A stretch of 64,000 bases of DNA from Casuarina equisetifolia (GCA_028551475.1 CM052355.1:12574129-12638128), one strand, 5' to 3'. Positions 26,160-39,354 are shown, numbered from the stretch's first letter. The notes: generated by a model from the sequence alone, not told the origin. Numbers and translations: made by a program.

Positions 26160-29100
26160 AAGAATGTTTACACTACAAGGTGAAAAATAAAATAACTGCT
26201 AAAATATTTTCAATTGTAGGTAAAGAAATAAAAGACTAGCAAAACATTGTACACTAGAATGAGAATGTTATAATGACAAGGTTTAAAGGGCCATGCATTG
26301 ACTAGAAAGATGAAAGTAAATTGACAGCAACATATATGTAAAATATGATTTCAAAAACAAAGGTTTGGTTCACAAATTCCTTTCAAAATGGAAGAAACAA
26401 GCATTAATTTTACATAGGAAGTAAGTCAATTCATAAAAATAACCATGCATAAAAATGAAGACCTAGTATCCATAATGAAAGATCAGCTAAATTGGATGAT
26501 AGGATGATGAACAACAAAAACATCAGAGGATAATCTAAACAACACACAAGTAAATATGTTGCATGCTTTACTTGCTTAGCTACCAAAACTCAGGGGCACT
26601 GAACAAATAGTCAAACCATCAAATTCAATGGCCGGCACAAGACAACTTAGTCATATAGCCTATAACCCTTCTATCACGGCACCTTTCACAAAATACAAAT
26701 CTAGAAACATCTCTACCTCTCTTGATAACTTGGAGAGGAAGTTGATTTCCTCTATTTTTCATCAATGATTATACAATCCATCAATCCTTTTCCAAGCCTT
26801 CAATCCAATTTCTGTGAAATTAAGAGGAAGGATCTCCAATGCTAATGACCTCTCTACTGACTTTTCAAAACTTTGAAAACCATGGTTAGGCTACAAGATA
26901 AAAGAAACTAGTTGCTAAAATATTTTTAGTTGTGGTTAGAGAAATAAAAGACTACCAAGATACTATACACTAGAAGGAGAATGCTAAATGGCTTGGTTTA
27001 TAAGGACATTCACCAGCCAAAAAAGATAAAAGTAACACAACAACAACATATATGTGAAATATAATTCCTAAAGGTAAGTTTTGGTTAAAAAATTCATCTT
27101 AAGATAGAAGAAACATGTACTAATGTTACTTTAGGAAATATGACAATTCATAGAAGATAGCCATGCATCCAAATGAAGACCTAGTATCCATAATGAAAGA
27201 TCAATTGAATCAAATGATAAGATGATGAACAATGGCAACATTAGAGGACCATATAAACAACACCTAAGAAAATATGTTGTATGCTATACTTGCTTGCTAC
27301 CAAAACTCAAGGGCATTAAATAGATCGTCAAACCAACAAATCCAACGGCTAGCATAAGCCAACTTAGTCATAAAGCTTGTAACCCTTTTATTACACCACC
27401 ATTCACAAAATACAAGTATGGAAGCATTTTTACCTTTTCAAATGACTTGAAAAGGAAGCTAATCTCCTTTATTTTTCTTTAGCAATTATATAGTCCATCA
27501 ATCCCCCTCTGAGCCTTCAATCTAGTTTCCATGAAATTTATAGGAGAGACATCTAATGCTCTCACTATCAAAGAAATAGCCTTTCCACTGACCCTTCAAA
27601 ACTTGCATGAAGACCATGGTTAGGCTACAAGATGAAAGAAACTAGATACTAAAATATTTTCAATTATAGTTAGAGAAATAAAAGATTAGCAAAATATCAT
27701 ACATTAGAAGGCAAATGCTACAACAACATGTTCTATAGGGACATTCGTTGGCCAAAAAAGATGAAAGTAAAATGACAACAACATATATGTAAAACATGAG
27801 TTTGAAAATTCGGGTTTGGTTCATATATTCCTTTATGGAAGAAACAAGCATTAATGTTACCTAGGGAGATAAGACAATTCATAAAAAATAACCATGCATT
27901 AAAACGAAAACCTATATCCATAATGAAAAATTAGCTTAATTGAACAATGAGTTGATGAACAACACAATGTTGGAAGACCATCTAAACAATGCCTAAGAAG
28001 AGATGTTGCATGCTCTACTCATTCCTTTCCCCAAAGGCAAAGGCACTGAACATATTTTCAAACCATCCAATTCAATGGCCAACACCAGCCAGCTTAGTCA
28101 ACAAGCCTATAAATCCTTTATCACATCACCATTCACAAGATACAAATGTGGAAGCATCTGCCTCTCCATCAATCCTTCTATGAGCCTTTAATTTAATTTT
28201 CATGAAATTTAGAGAAAGGATCTCAAATGATATCCCTATTAAAGAAATAGCTTCTCTATTGACTCTTTAAAACTTAGTGAAAACCATGGTTAGACTACAA
28301 AATAAAAGAAACTAGTTGTTAAAATATTTTCAATTGTGGTTAGAAAAATAAAAGAGTACCAAGATATTGTATAGTAGGAGGAAAGTTGCTACAATGACAT
28401 GGTTTATAAGGACATTCATTAGCCAAAAAAGATGGAAGTAGAATGACAACAACATACATGTAAAATATAATTTCTAAAGGTAAGGTTTGGTTCAAAAATT
28501 CATCTCAAGCTAAAAGAAACAAGTATTAATGTTACTTTGGGAAATAAGACAATTCATAGGAGATAGCCATGCATCCAAATGAAAAACTAATACCATAATG
28601 AAAGATCAGCTAAATCATATGATAAGATGATGAACAATGGAAACTTCAAAGGACCATCTAAAAGACACCCAAGAAAATATGTTGCATGCTCTGCTCGCTT
28701 GCCTACCAAAACTTAAGGCTATTAAATAGATCATCAAATGATCAAACCTAATGGCTAGCACCAGCCAACTTAGTTATAAAGCCTGTAATCCTTCTATCAC
28801 ATCACCATTCACAAACAAACATGGAAGCACCTCTACCTCTCGAAATGACTTGAACAAGAAGTTGATCTCCACTATTTTTCATTAACAATTATATAGTCCA
28901 TCAAACCTTCTCTAAGCCTTCAATCCAATGTCCATGAAATTCAAAGGAAGAACCGCCAATGCTATCACTATCAAAGAAATAGCCTCTCCACTGACTCTTC
29001 AAAACTTGCATAAAGACCATGGTTAAGCTACAAGACGAAAGAAACTAGATGCTAAAAACATTTATAGTTAGAGAAATAAAAGATTAGTGAAATATTATAC

Positions 29101-30310
29101 ATTATAAAGCAAATGCTACAACAACATGTTCTATAAGGACATTCATTGGCCAAAAAAGATGAAAGTAAAATGACAACAACATATATGTAAAACATGATTT
29201 TGAAAATTGGGGTTTCATTCATAAATTCCTTTCAAGATGGAAGAAACAAGCATTAATGTTACCTTGGGAGATAAGACAATTCATAAAAAATAACGATGCA
29301 TTAAAACAAAGACATAATATCCATAATGAAAAATTAGCTTAATCAAACAATGAGTTGATGAACAACACAATGTTGGAGGACCATTTAAACAATGCCTAAG
29401 TATAGATGTTGCATGCCCTACTCGCTCCCTTACCCAAGGGCAAAGGCACTGAACATACTGTCAAACCATCCAATTCAACGGTCAACACCAACCAACTTAG
29501 TCATCAAGCCTCTAAACCTATATCACATCACCATTCACAAAATACAAATGCTGAATCATCTTTGCCTCTCAATCAATCCCTCTCCAAGCCTTTAATTTAA
29601 TTTTCATGAAATTTAGAGGAAGGATCTCCAATGCTATCCCTATCAAAGAAATGACCTCTCTATTGAATCTTCAAAACTTAGTGAAAACCATGGTTAGACT
29701 ACAAGATAAAAGAAACTAATTGCTAAAATATTTTCAATTATGGTTAGAGAAATAAAAGACTACCAGGATAGTGTACACTAGAAGGAGAATGCTACAATGA
29801 CATGGTTTATAAGGACATTCATTGGCCAAAAAAGAAAAAAGTAAAACGACAGCAACATATATGTAAAATATAATTTCTAAAGATGATATTTAGTTCACAA
29901 ATTCATTTCAAGATAGAAGAAACAAGTTTTAATGTTACCCTAGGAAATAAGACAATTCATAGAAGATAACCATTCATTCAAATGAAAACCTTGTATCAAT
30001 AATTAAAGATCAGTTGAATCAAATGATAAGATGATGAACAATGACAACATCAAAGGACCATCTAAACAACATCCAAGAAAATATGTTGCATGCTCTGCTT
30101 GCTTGCTTCCTACCAAAATTCAAGGGCATTAAACATATCATCAAACCATCAAATACAATGGCTAGCACCAGTCAACTTAGTCATAAAGCATGTAACCCTT
30201 TCGTCACATCACCATTCACTAGATACAAACATGGAAGAACCTCTGCATCCCAAAAATTTCTAATGAAGGATCATCTAATGCTCTTAATATCAAACAAATA
30301 GCCTCTCTAT
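26160..30310. repeat. tandem array 2 of ~720-bp units
   Basis: Same repeat family as array 1. The marker phrase recurs near 26458, 27173, 27903, 28576, 29312 and 29987, with spacing alternating between about 675 and 735 bp. From 27.2 kb the units alternate between a subtype that has the internal GACTTGAAAAGGAAG-type segment and one that lacks it, so the array is partly a higher-order repeat of about 1.4 kb. It lies between the TATA box of copy B and the 1.85-kb conserved block. No gene is supported inside it. Confidence 0.8.
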
Positions 30311-32161
30311 TGTATTGGGATATTCATTATGTTTTTGGTGATGAGCTACAGGTTACCATCTGCCTATCTATGATATTTTTGGTATTTATGTCAGGTGTGA
30401 GCAAGCATATTTATAGCGTCCAGCCCACGTCTCGCACCAACAAAGTATGGTGGGAACAAAACTAACAAATTAAACGCTGAGAAAACAAAAGCAAAGGATG
30501 GAGAGGTATGCCAAAAGTAGGGACAAAACAAGGAACCCAAAAGTCGCGACAAATGCAAAGAACCCAAAAGTCGCGACAATGCAAAGAACCCAAAAGTCTT
30601 ACGTTGTAATTAACTAGTGGGTCCCTGACAATGGAGTTGCAAGAGCAAAAGCCTCCGCAGGCAAGAGTCTCTCGTGGGTCTAGTTCATTGTAGATTGTCC
30701 TTTCTCTCATGGGTCCAGTTTTCGCTCTCAATTAGTGTCAAAAAGGAAAGGCCAGAAATCTGTTTGCGCTCTCTCTATCTGGTTCATTGCAGATTTTTCT
30801 GTTTTCTTTCTACCAATCACCAGCTTCATTGATAAGATTATTCATACTGGTAGCTTTGTTTAAAAACTCTTACGTCTGGTTGTTAGTATCCTTTCAGGAG
30901 TTTCTCATATATCCTCTCCGCATTTATTTGCTAAATATCTCAGAGGATTTGTAGACATTTAAATACTTGCTTCATTGTGTTTTTCAAGGGATTACGATCT
31001 GTGTAAACTTTGGTTGGAAAATTAAAAAGGTAGCCTTGAGCAGTTTGATAAATGAGGTGGGTTAGGCAGAGAGCCTGATCACTTAAATCTGGTGTGCTTG
31101 CCATTTTGCGGCTTGCAATTTTTATATCTACTATCTTACTGTATGCGGAAATCTTTGTGCATTCTGCACTTTCTGATTTTTGAGATGTTTTGTGTAAATT
31201 TTGCAATGATTCGGCTCTTGCATTATTACTGGTTCTACACTGATCTAGCTTCATTTCACTTGACCTTGAGTTAACCGTGAGCAGCACATTGAATTTATAT
31301 TGGACTTTAGAAATTCTATTCAGGAAATATTATACCTATTTTGTTGTATAATTTTTCATATTAGATCTCACGTACAATCATATTTTTCATTATCACAATA
31401 CTGTAGTGTTTGCCCTCAGGCAGAAATTTAGTTAGACTTATATAGTGCATACTCATCATGAAACTTAGAAAATATAATTCACTCCCCTCTTAGGTTCCCT
31501 CTAGAACCTTACATACTAACTCTCCAAAAACTTACCACTAATTGCCACATAATTTTGTAGAAGTTGCGTAAGACTCCTTTTGAAACTATTTAATAGACTC
31601 TTGAATCGGACCTCTTTTTTTTTTCCTTTTTTTTTTTGGCTATAAATCTGTAAGAGTTGGGCGTTATGAATGTAAGAAGAAATCAATAAGTAGTTAACTA
31701 AGTTTGCTAAATTCTCTAGCTATTTCAATTCTCAAATTTTTCTCATAAACTATTGTACAAGTGTTTTTCCATAGGAAGTATTATTTCTCGGAGATTGGAT
31801 GGAACTTTTGGTAACACCGGCATCGTGTTAGCACAACCCAAGTCTAGTTGTTTCTTTGTACTATGGACAAGCCTTCGCTCACCTTCGACCGAATAAAAGT
31901 CATGGCGCAGTTGTCAAAGATGCTCTTTTCATCTTGATGGTCTTGGCTGGCCAAGTCATAGATGGGTGGTCCGCGAATTGCTTATCAAGCTAGGCCAGAG
32001 CAGACTATGAAAGAAGAAAATCTTAATCTCGTTTTCCATTCTTCTCTACTTTTCTTCCTTAGAAGAATGTGACCATCCAACATAGCTTCCGTAGGGAAGC
32101 AGCTACAAAGAAAACTATTTTGCCGGTGCTATGCAAACGATTGACTGAAGACAAACATCTT
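30270..32161. other. 1.85-kb conserved intergenic block, copy 2
   Basis: Sister of 10110-11969. It ends about 890 bp upstream of the start codon of intact GLR E. TATA-like GGCTATAAATCTG near 31638. No open frame is conserved with the sister block. In this copy the block is followed by E; in unit 2 it is followed by a short spacer and the truncated copy D. Confidence 0.6.
30510..30600. repeat. ~27-bp minisatellite inside the conserved block
   Basis: About three direct copies of a 26-28-bp unit built on AACCCAAAAGTCGCGACAA and GCAAAGAACCC. The sister block (about 10340-10385) has only about one and a half copies, so the number of units has changed since the duplication. Confidence 0.75.
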
Positions 32162-33052
32162 CTTAGCAAGTTGGAGTTTAAAGACACCAAACAATGTCTT
32201 TAAAAATCATTGTTGGGCTCCTTTTGAAACGTAGTAAACATCAAGCTTCTGAATTTAAAAGATGGTCGGCATTACCTTCCAACAGACTCAACAAAATCAA
32301 GAACTGAACGTAGAAAGTTTCAGAAACTGATGGGGGCTTTTTCCTTTACGTAAACTGTTACATTGCTGAACGGTCTTTGATACTGAACAAGTAGGAAACT
32401 ACCATTTACTGTAAGCTTGAAAATAATGGTTTCTATAATTGGCAATTGGGTAGTGGTTCAAAATATGCAACTTGCTTGAATAATATGTTCTATTTGTGTG
32501 CTGGTCAAGAGATAAGTAATTTAATAGCTGGCAACTGTCCATCTGAGACTTATGTTTTGGCCCTTTATATCGTTCAATATCCTTTTTACCTAACTAAAAA
32601 ATGCTCAATTTTTTTTTTTTTAATATTTGGGTGCCGATGATCATACAAAGATGAAAATCAAGAGTATTTGTCATCAAATGGAAATAAAAGCTGGTTGCAT
32701 TTTTTTATCAAATTTAAATTTTAAATTTTAAATTCTTCTTTTCGGTTGTATAAATCACTCTAGAGATTATGTACATGTACACTTTCTTCTGCCTTTTTCT
32801 TTACTATCAAAGAACACGGTTTCTGCACCTCTTTCACCCTTCCTTGTTCTTCACTCCAAAGGAGTTAAGGTTCACTCCCCACTGCGTGTAAATGAATCCG
32901 CCTTAGTTCAAACTTCCCAGTTTTGGGAAACAAAGTCAAAGAAATGAAGTTTCACGCCCAGTTTCCTACCAATCTGTCATTTTCTTCGTGAACATTCCCA
33001 GCTATCTAGTTCTTGGCAATTAGCGAGAACCCATGCCATCCAACAGCTCCCC
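32162..33052 (+). other. 5' flank of GLR E
   Basis: Probable promoter and leader of GLR E; no coding feature. It contains a poly-T run near 32610-32622, AT-rich direct repeats at 32708-32732, and a TATA-like box at 32749-32755. It has no match in the other units, because the corresponding part of unit 2 is absent. Confidence 0.5.
32749..32755 (+). promoter_or_regulatory. candidate TATA box of GLR E
   Basis: TATAAAT about 300 bp upstream of the start codon at 33053, after an AT-rich stretch. This would leave a leader of roughly 270 bases. Position and context are plausible; there is no other support. Confidence 0.35.
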
Positions 33053-36000
33053 ATGGCTTTCTCTATCGCAACGGTTACCACGATCTCAGGACTCCTTCCA
33101 CTCATCTCTTTTGTTCTCATCCTTCACCATGGAGCTGAATCCGCCATTACAAAAGAAGTTATAAACATAGGTGCCATCCTTGATGTTGGTTCCAGAAGGG
33201 GTAAAGAAGAGAAAACGGGCATGGAAATCGCGGTTCAGAACTTCAACAAAATCTCAAAGACTCGCGAACTCTCTCTCCACATCCGGCAACCTCAGAGAAA
33301 TACTTCTGTAGGTTAGTAGTCTCTAACTGTTGCAGATTCTAGTACTTCTCTAACCTGAAAATATTAGTACATGTGACCAGATGAATATACGAATTCTGAT
33401 GGCAGCTAAAGAGCTGATTGAAGAGAATAACGTCACGGTGATTATTGGCACGCACACATGGCCGGAAGCAGCGCTGGTAGCGGATGTTGGAAAGCAATAT
33501 CAAGTTCCGATTGTTTCATTTGCAGCACCCGCCATTAATCCACCACTGATGCCAGTTCGCTGGTCATTCTTAATACAAATGGCTAAAAATGGTTCTGGAG
33601 AAACAAAATGCATTGCCGATATTGTTCGCGCTTATAATTGGCAAAGGGTCGTAGTGATTTATGAAGATGGCGTATACGGCGGTGATTCCGGGAAGTTAGA
33701 ACTTTTATTCGAGGCTCTCCGAAATGTTGGTTCGGAGATTGAGTACCGATTGGTTCTTCCACCATTTTCTTTTGAGTCTGATCCGGAAATTATTGAAAGA
33801 AATCTTCAAGAAGAGTTGAGTAAGCTGCTGAAAGTACAACCTCGAGTTTTTATCGTTCTTCAATCATCATTAGAGATGGTGACTCATTTGTTCAGAAAGG
33901 CTAAGCAAGTGGGACTGTTCGGGAGAGACTCAGCATTGATAGTGGCCGAAAGCATTACGACTTTTCTGGACTCTGCTGACAAGTACGCTATTTCCTCTAT
34001 GGAAGGTGCACTGGGAATCAAGACTTACTATTCAGAGACCAGCAACTATAAAACTTTTTATTCCCAATTCCGGAAGAAGTTCAGAACTGAATATCCCGAT
34101 GAAGATCATTCTGAGCCTGGAATTTATGCTCTGCGAGCATATGATAGCGTTGGAACCGTAATACAAGCCATTGAGACCATGGCTAGTAACGCCACCAGCC
34201 CAAGGATGTTGCGAGATCAAATCTTATCAAGTAATTTCTCTGGTTTAAGCGGCAAAATAAGTTTCGTAGCAGGCCAGCTCTCAGAAATTCGCGTCTTGAG
34301 AATTGTAAATGTGGTCGGGAAGAGATTCAAAGAATTGGACTTCTGGATACCAGATTTTGGATTTGCAGAAACCCCCGACATAGAAGAAGCCAAAAGGAGA
34401 AACGGAAATAATTATCTTTCTGATACAGCAACGGGTTTGGCAGGTCCCGTAACTTGGCCTGGGAACTCACACCGTACTCCGAAAGGTTGGGACATGCCCA
34501 CGGATGCGAAGCCACTGAGGATTGGAGTTCCAGGGAGAACAACTAACGAGAATTTTGTAAAGGTGAACTATGAAGAGGAACCGGGTCATAACAAGTACGA
34601 AGGTTTCTGCATCCAAATTTTCGACGAGGTGCTAACCCTTTTAGGTTATCATCTGCCTTATGAATTCGAGCCCCTCAATGGCACGTATGATGATCTGGTT
34701 AAACATGTCTATAACCAGGTAATCAGTCCACACCACAGCTTCTATTTTATTTAAAGCCCTTTTGAATAATCACCTGTTGTGTGAATGCAAACTTCAAATT
34801 ACTCTGCTGATTGATTACGTTTTCTGTAACAACTTTATAAAACCGATTTGAAACGCTTAAGAAAATACTCCGAATTTTTAAAACCGTTTCTGAAGCATAA
34901 AATTAATGGTAGACCAGGAAGTCTTGCGTTCACTCTCTTGGCGGCTTTTGCAAAATAGTTAAGTATATTAACTGCGCGTGCTATGCATGTTAACGAGATA
35001 GGGATCTCTCGCTAAAATACGCCAAGCTCTGCATACAGACTTGAACGGAACAAGAGATGATATGGGTAGCCCCGAAAAAATATCATAGAGGACTTCGCGT
35101 GGAAGGTTTTCCAGTCCACTGGTTGCTTGTTCTTCAAGCTTTCTTCTCTTTCGTTGAACCCCTTTCGCAAAGGAAACTGCAGATGAAAATAGTAGAGTTG
35201 GTCTGAACAACATTAATATAGTCAAAGGGACGAAACGGCAAATACAAAAAGAAAAGAAAATTAAAAAAACAAAATTGTGTAGCGCAGGAGCCAAAGTTAA
35301 ATAAAATTCTTTTGGAAAGGTATGTTTTCCGTTTCATTGAGGAAATAGGGGCATATCAAGTTGCATGTGAACGAGAGGTGGCCCTATGGACAGTGACTCC
35401 CAGTATCTGAAGTCCTCTATTTTGGTGAAGGGCGTACATAGTAAACGCAGTCCTTTTTCTCCCTTTAATCAAAACCAAATTTGCTTGTCATCATCCAGCC
35501 GGCTCGCTCTTAAATTTTTCTGATGGTGCTCCCAAAAATATCGTATGTTAGCAAGAGATCCCGATCTCTAATACATTTTTAGTTATCAAGACTTTTCTCT
35601 TTGCTTATTAACTGCTCGATCCATTTAAGAGAGATAGAGAAGCCTCCTGGTGGGGCAATCTAGGGCTGGAGACAAAGAAGTCCCGGGGAGAAGCAACGAA
35701 TCTTTAGCTGATTTTTGTGTTTTTTTTCTTTTTTTTCTTTTTTTTTTTTTTTTTTTGGCCTTCCCTTGGGTGTGTTGTTTTTATTTGTTTCTGACAAAGA
35801 TGTTTGCTTTCTCATGTGGATAAAAACACAACGGAAGTCTTATGATGCTGTCATTGGCGACATCACCTTACTGGCCGACCGAATGCAATATGTTGATTTC
35901 ACTATGCCGTACACGGAGTCAGGCTTGGCGATGGTAGTTACAGCAAAAGATGAAAGCTCGGCTCTGATGTTTCTGAGGCCCTTCACAGTGGGAATGTGGG

Positions 36001-37282
36001 GGGCGAGTGGTGCCATCTTGATGTATACCATGCTCGTAGTTTGGTTCCTGGAGAGCCGATGCAACCCGGAATTTGGTGGCCCTTGGAAGAAACAGATTAG
36101 TGCTGCATTGTGGTTCACCTTTTCTTCTCTCTTCTTCGCTCATCGTAAGTATCATTTCCATTACACGAGAACGGTTAAATTCTAAAAGCACTCTTCTGAA
36201 TCGGACCATTTCTCGCTTGCGACTCGATGTTTCAATTGCAGGGGAAAAAATCCATAGCAACCTCAGCCGTGTGGTGATCGTAATCTGGCTTTTCGTCGTC
36301 TTGGTTCTGACCTTCAGCTACACGGCTAGTCTTTCTTCAATGCTGACTGTCCAACAACTGCAACCCAATGTTACGGATATAGAATGGCTGAAGAAGAACA
36401 ACTTGAAAGTAGGCTGCGATAGTGATTCATTTGTAGGGGAATATCTGGAGAAAGTTATTAAGTTCAATCCAAGGAATATTTTGAAAGTCGCCGGCGAAGA
36501 CAAATACACAGACGAATTTGCAAGCAAAAATATATCAGCAGCCTTCCTCGAACTCCCATATGAGAAAGTTTTCCTTAATAAGTACTGCAGGGGGTTCGTG
36601 GGAAACACGCCGACCGCCAGATTTGGAGGATTGGGCTTTGTGAGTAGCAACTTAAACTTTTCATCGGACGATATGCATCCCGTGAATCTTCAAGTTATAA
36701 CCAGGATCCCCAGCTTTTTTCCTGTTTTAATTGCCATCTATACGAGTTTCTTTTTGGCACTGTACAATTTCAACATCCCCCTAAGCTGTTTTCTTGTTTT
36801 TCTAAGATTTCCTCCCCTTCCTTCCGAAATCTCCTGATCCAAAATCAACACTTCTTTTCTTTACTACGAGGTGTAATGATATAACTTTTTTCTTGCTTTC
36901 GATGCAGATATTTCAAAAAGGCTCTTCCATAGCCAAGGATTTTTCTAAGGCCATTCTGACTCTTTCGGAGAATGGCAAACTGAAGGCACTGGAGGACGAA
37001 TGGCTGACTTCCCCGAACGAGTGTTCAACCAATATCACTTCCGGTGATACCCAACCCCTAAGCCTCCAAAGCTTCTGGGTTCTCTATTTGATATCCTTTG
37101 TCACTTCCAGCATTTGTTTTCTACTTTCACTAACTTCGTTAATGAGAGATCGCCAAGCACATGAAGGAAATATAAATCCAAATGATGAAAGTGCTTGGAA
37201 GAAGGCCGTTAGACAGGCACGGGATGTCTTCATATTAAAACTCCAGGAACAGTTCAGACTATGGCGAGCACGTTGGATATAA
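33053..37282 (+). CDS. GLR: glutamate receptor-like channel E, complete five-exon gene
   Basis: Plant glutamate receptor-like ligand-gated cation channel subunit, clade II-like; the family carries amino-acid-gated Ca2+ and cation currents in cell membranes. Exons: 33053-33307, 33381-34718, 35838-36144, 36242-36639, 36908-37282, each bounded by GT and AG with matching phases (0, 0, 1, 0), giving 890 residues, a normal family length. Residues 1 to about 31 are a signal peptide; about 34-440 the amino-terminal binding domain; S1 from about 460 (LRIGVP); M1 about 583-601; pore loop about 611-632; M3 about 644-664 with [18 protein letters not shown]2 up to about 815; M4 about 821-844; then a short cytosolic tail. 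ADR in exon 3 carries the S1 arginine expected to bind the amino-acid carboxylate. ATG 33053 is chosen because it opens the signal peptide; the ATG at 33033 is out of frame. It is the only undamaged receptor gene in the window. Intron 2 (1.1 kb) holds an antisense F-box fragment. Confidence 0.92.
34971..35165 (-). pseudogene. F-box domain fragment, antisense in intron 2 of GLR E
   Basis: The minus-strand frame (34968-35294) contains a clear F-box: [20 protein letters not shown], then [18 protein letters not shown] and LVNMH. F-box proteins bind SKP1 in SCF ubiquitin ligases and choose substrates through a C-terminal domain. Here only the F-box (about 45 residues, roughly 34983-35114) and a preceding basic stretch (KRRKLEEQ) are recognisable; a stop follows at once and no kelch, FBA or leucine-rich region is found. 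The upstream part of the frame is hydrophobic and unlike a usual F-box amino terminus, so it is probably not coding. It looks like a captured gene piece. Confidence 0.75.
34989..35573. repeat. short inverted repeat within intron 2 of GLR E
   Basis: The last part of the F-box fragment (34989-35022, minus strand) recurs in opposite orientation at 35542-35573; both contain AGAGATCCC in a longer shared stretch of about 32 bases with six or seven mismatches. The two arms are about 520 bp apart. The second arm may be a further sliver of the same F-box sequence. Confidence 0.55.
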
Positions 37283-37769
37283 ATAGAGACAAATTGGGCG
37301 TAAATAATAGTTCTTCCAGCTAGAAATTCTCCAGCACTTCTGACTCTTTAGAGCCTCTCTCCACATCAGCTAATATTGCAATGCTATGCGCTACTGAAGG
37401 AAGGAAATGGGAAAACAGAGATTTAACTTTTTTATAGTGAATTGTTATGCATTTATATATATTACGAAATTATATTAGAAATAGTTTAAACAAACATGTA
37501 TTATTTAGGCTCAAAAATGACCTTTACAAAATTTCCTAGCTCCCTAAATCTTTATTACAATTTATAAGTTTACTTCATTTTTAATATTAACAATGGTTAT
37601 ACTTTGAAACTCTAATCATTAACTCTTCTTCTATTTCTTTCATTTTAAATATGATATATTGTAACTGATAACTTTATTTTTATAGAGTTATTTTAGATAT
37701 TTTAAGATATAAATAATACAAGTTTTATAAGATAATATTTAAGTTTTGATATATTTATGTAAATTTGTA

Positions 37770-39353
37770 TTATTTATGCAGCAAACTCCAAAAGAGCAAA
37801 AGAAAGAAAAAAAAAAAAAAAGCTACGAGAAGGCAACGTGTACAAATCCAAAAGAAGAAAGGAAAAGGACAAAAAAATGATAAGGAAGGAAATAAAAGAA
37901 AAGACTAAAAAAAGTGAATTATGAATTGAGTAGGACAAGGACACGTTGTCAAGGAGGAGAATCTTAGCGCACGCGTCCCAAGACAGCATAAAAGGAATGT
38001 GATTAGGAGAAAACGTGAAGAGAAGGAGGCGCCGCACAAGAGAGAGAAAAAAAAAGGAAAAAAAGGGAAACCGTGTGTTGCCGCCGGAACCAAAGAAGGA
38101 AGAGAAAAAGTGAGAGAAGAAAGAGAAAACCGAAGAAGAAAAAGAGAAATAGAGGAGCGAAAGCTTCATCTACTAGGAATTTTAGAAAGAATTTTTAAAG
38201 AGAAGACAGTGTGGTGACAACTTTTCTGTTTTTTCTATTTAAGATGTTTTGCTTAATTTCTACTATTACTTTGGTTTAGTATTTCATTATGTTCTAAACT
38301 TCTTTTATTAGAGCGAAGATGTAGCCTAACTATGATGATGTGAATTTTATAAATTTTTATGTTTTGTAAGATATTTTATTTGTGTGAGTTATATATTATT
38401 ATGCTTAATGCTTTTAAGTGATTAGCCACCACTTGAATGATATGATGTGCATGTTAGAGACTCAAAGGTAATAATATGCAATTGCTTCTTATAATATATA
38501 ACCATGAATTAAATGTGGATAGACACATACCATGTTATTTGTGTGGCTTTTGGTGATAAGATGATCAAAAGATTTATTGTAAACCATGAATATTCACGGA
38601 TCCTAATGCATTTGGTTTGTTTCAATTCACATGTAGAGATATAGTGAATTAATGAACTAAATAGGTTTACTATACCTAGACATAGGATAGTAAATAAATT
38701 AGGAAGTTCCGTCATCACATAGGTAATATCATTCTTGTAAGCATAAACTATAAAAATTCATATCTAATAGTTATGGTGAAATCGGAAGCTCTAACATGTT
38801 TCTCATCTTGATTTTTCTTACTTGGATTCAATTTTAATTAGTCTTGAGTTCTCGTTTTAGAAATTTTAAATTTTAAGACAATACGAACCAGGCAGCTTGG
38901 GACACAGTCTGCCTGTGGCATCAGTCGGGCGACTAGCACCCAACCGACCTGCGGTTTCCTTGTGTTGGGCTACCCACTCGGGTGGTGCCTTAATTTTATG
39001 TTTAAAGCTGTAAAAAGATAGTAGTTCTATTCTAAAGTCGTTTTTCGTTGCAATGGTGTTTTAAAGAGTTGACCCATATATATCGAATGTCGTCTTATCC
39101 GGTACAGGGAGTCTCGGTCTAGATGCTGGTAACCGGCTTGCCTTGTTGCATGCCACTGTAAGGACTCTCCGGCTTGATATAGATGCACATGTTTCCGTGA
39201 CTTGTCCTATACTGCCCAACCCCCTTCTAAATTGTCCCGGGACGGATTATAATTGTCCCAGAGCGACCTTCAGTTGCCTAACTGAGGGCAAGGAGCGGTT
39301 AGCCCAGATCTCTGCTGAGACTAGGCGCCCCACGAATAGCTAAGTCCGTGACA
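37770..39353 (+). mobile_element. long-LTR retrotransposon relic, possibly Ty3/gypsy (fossil)
   Basis: The stretch runs from a purine-rich tract with TGCCGCCGG to a GC-richer end and stops directly before TGGTATCGGAGCC at 39355-39367, a match to the usual initiator-tRNA primer site of plant LTR elements. That layout suits the long LTR of a Ty3/gypsy element. No second LTR, polyprotein or target duplication was found, so it is a solo LTR plus a little internal sequence, clearly broken and old. The left boundary is a guess. Confidence 0.35.
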
Positions 39354-39354
39354 G

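Noticed and set aside
37774-38169. 131-codon hydrophobic minus-strand frame
   Set aside because: Reverse strand of a purine-rich tract, giving runs of Phe, Ser and Leu. Low complexity, not a membrane protein.
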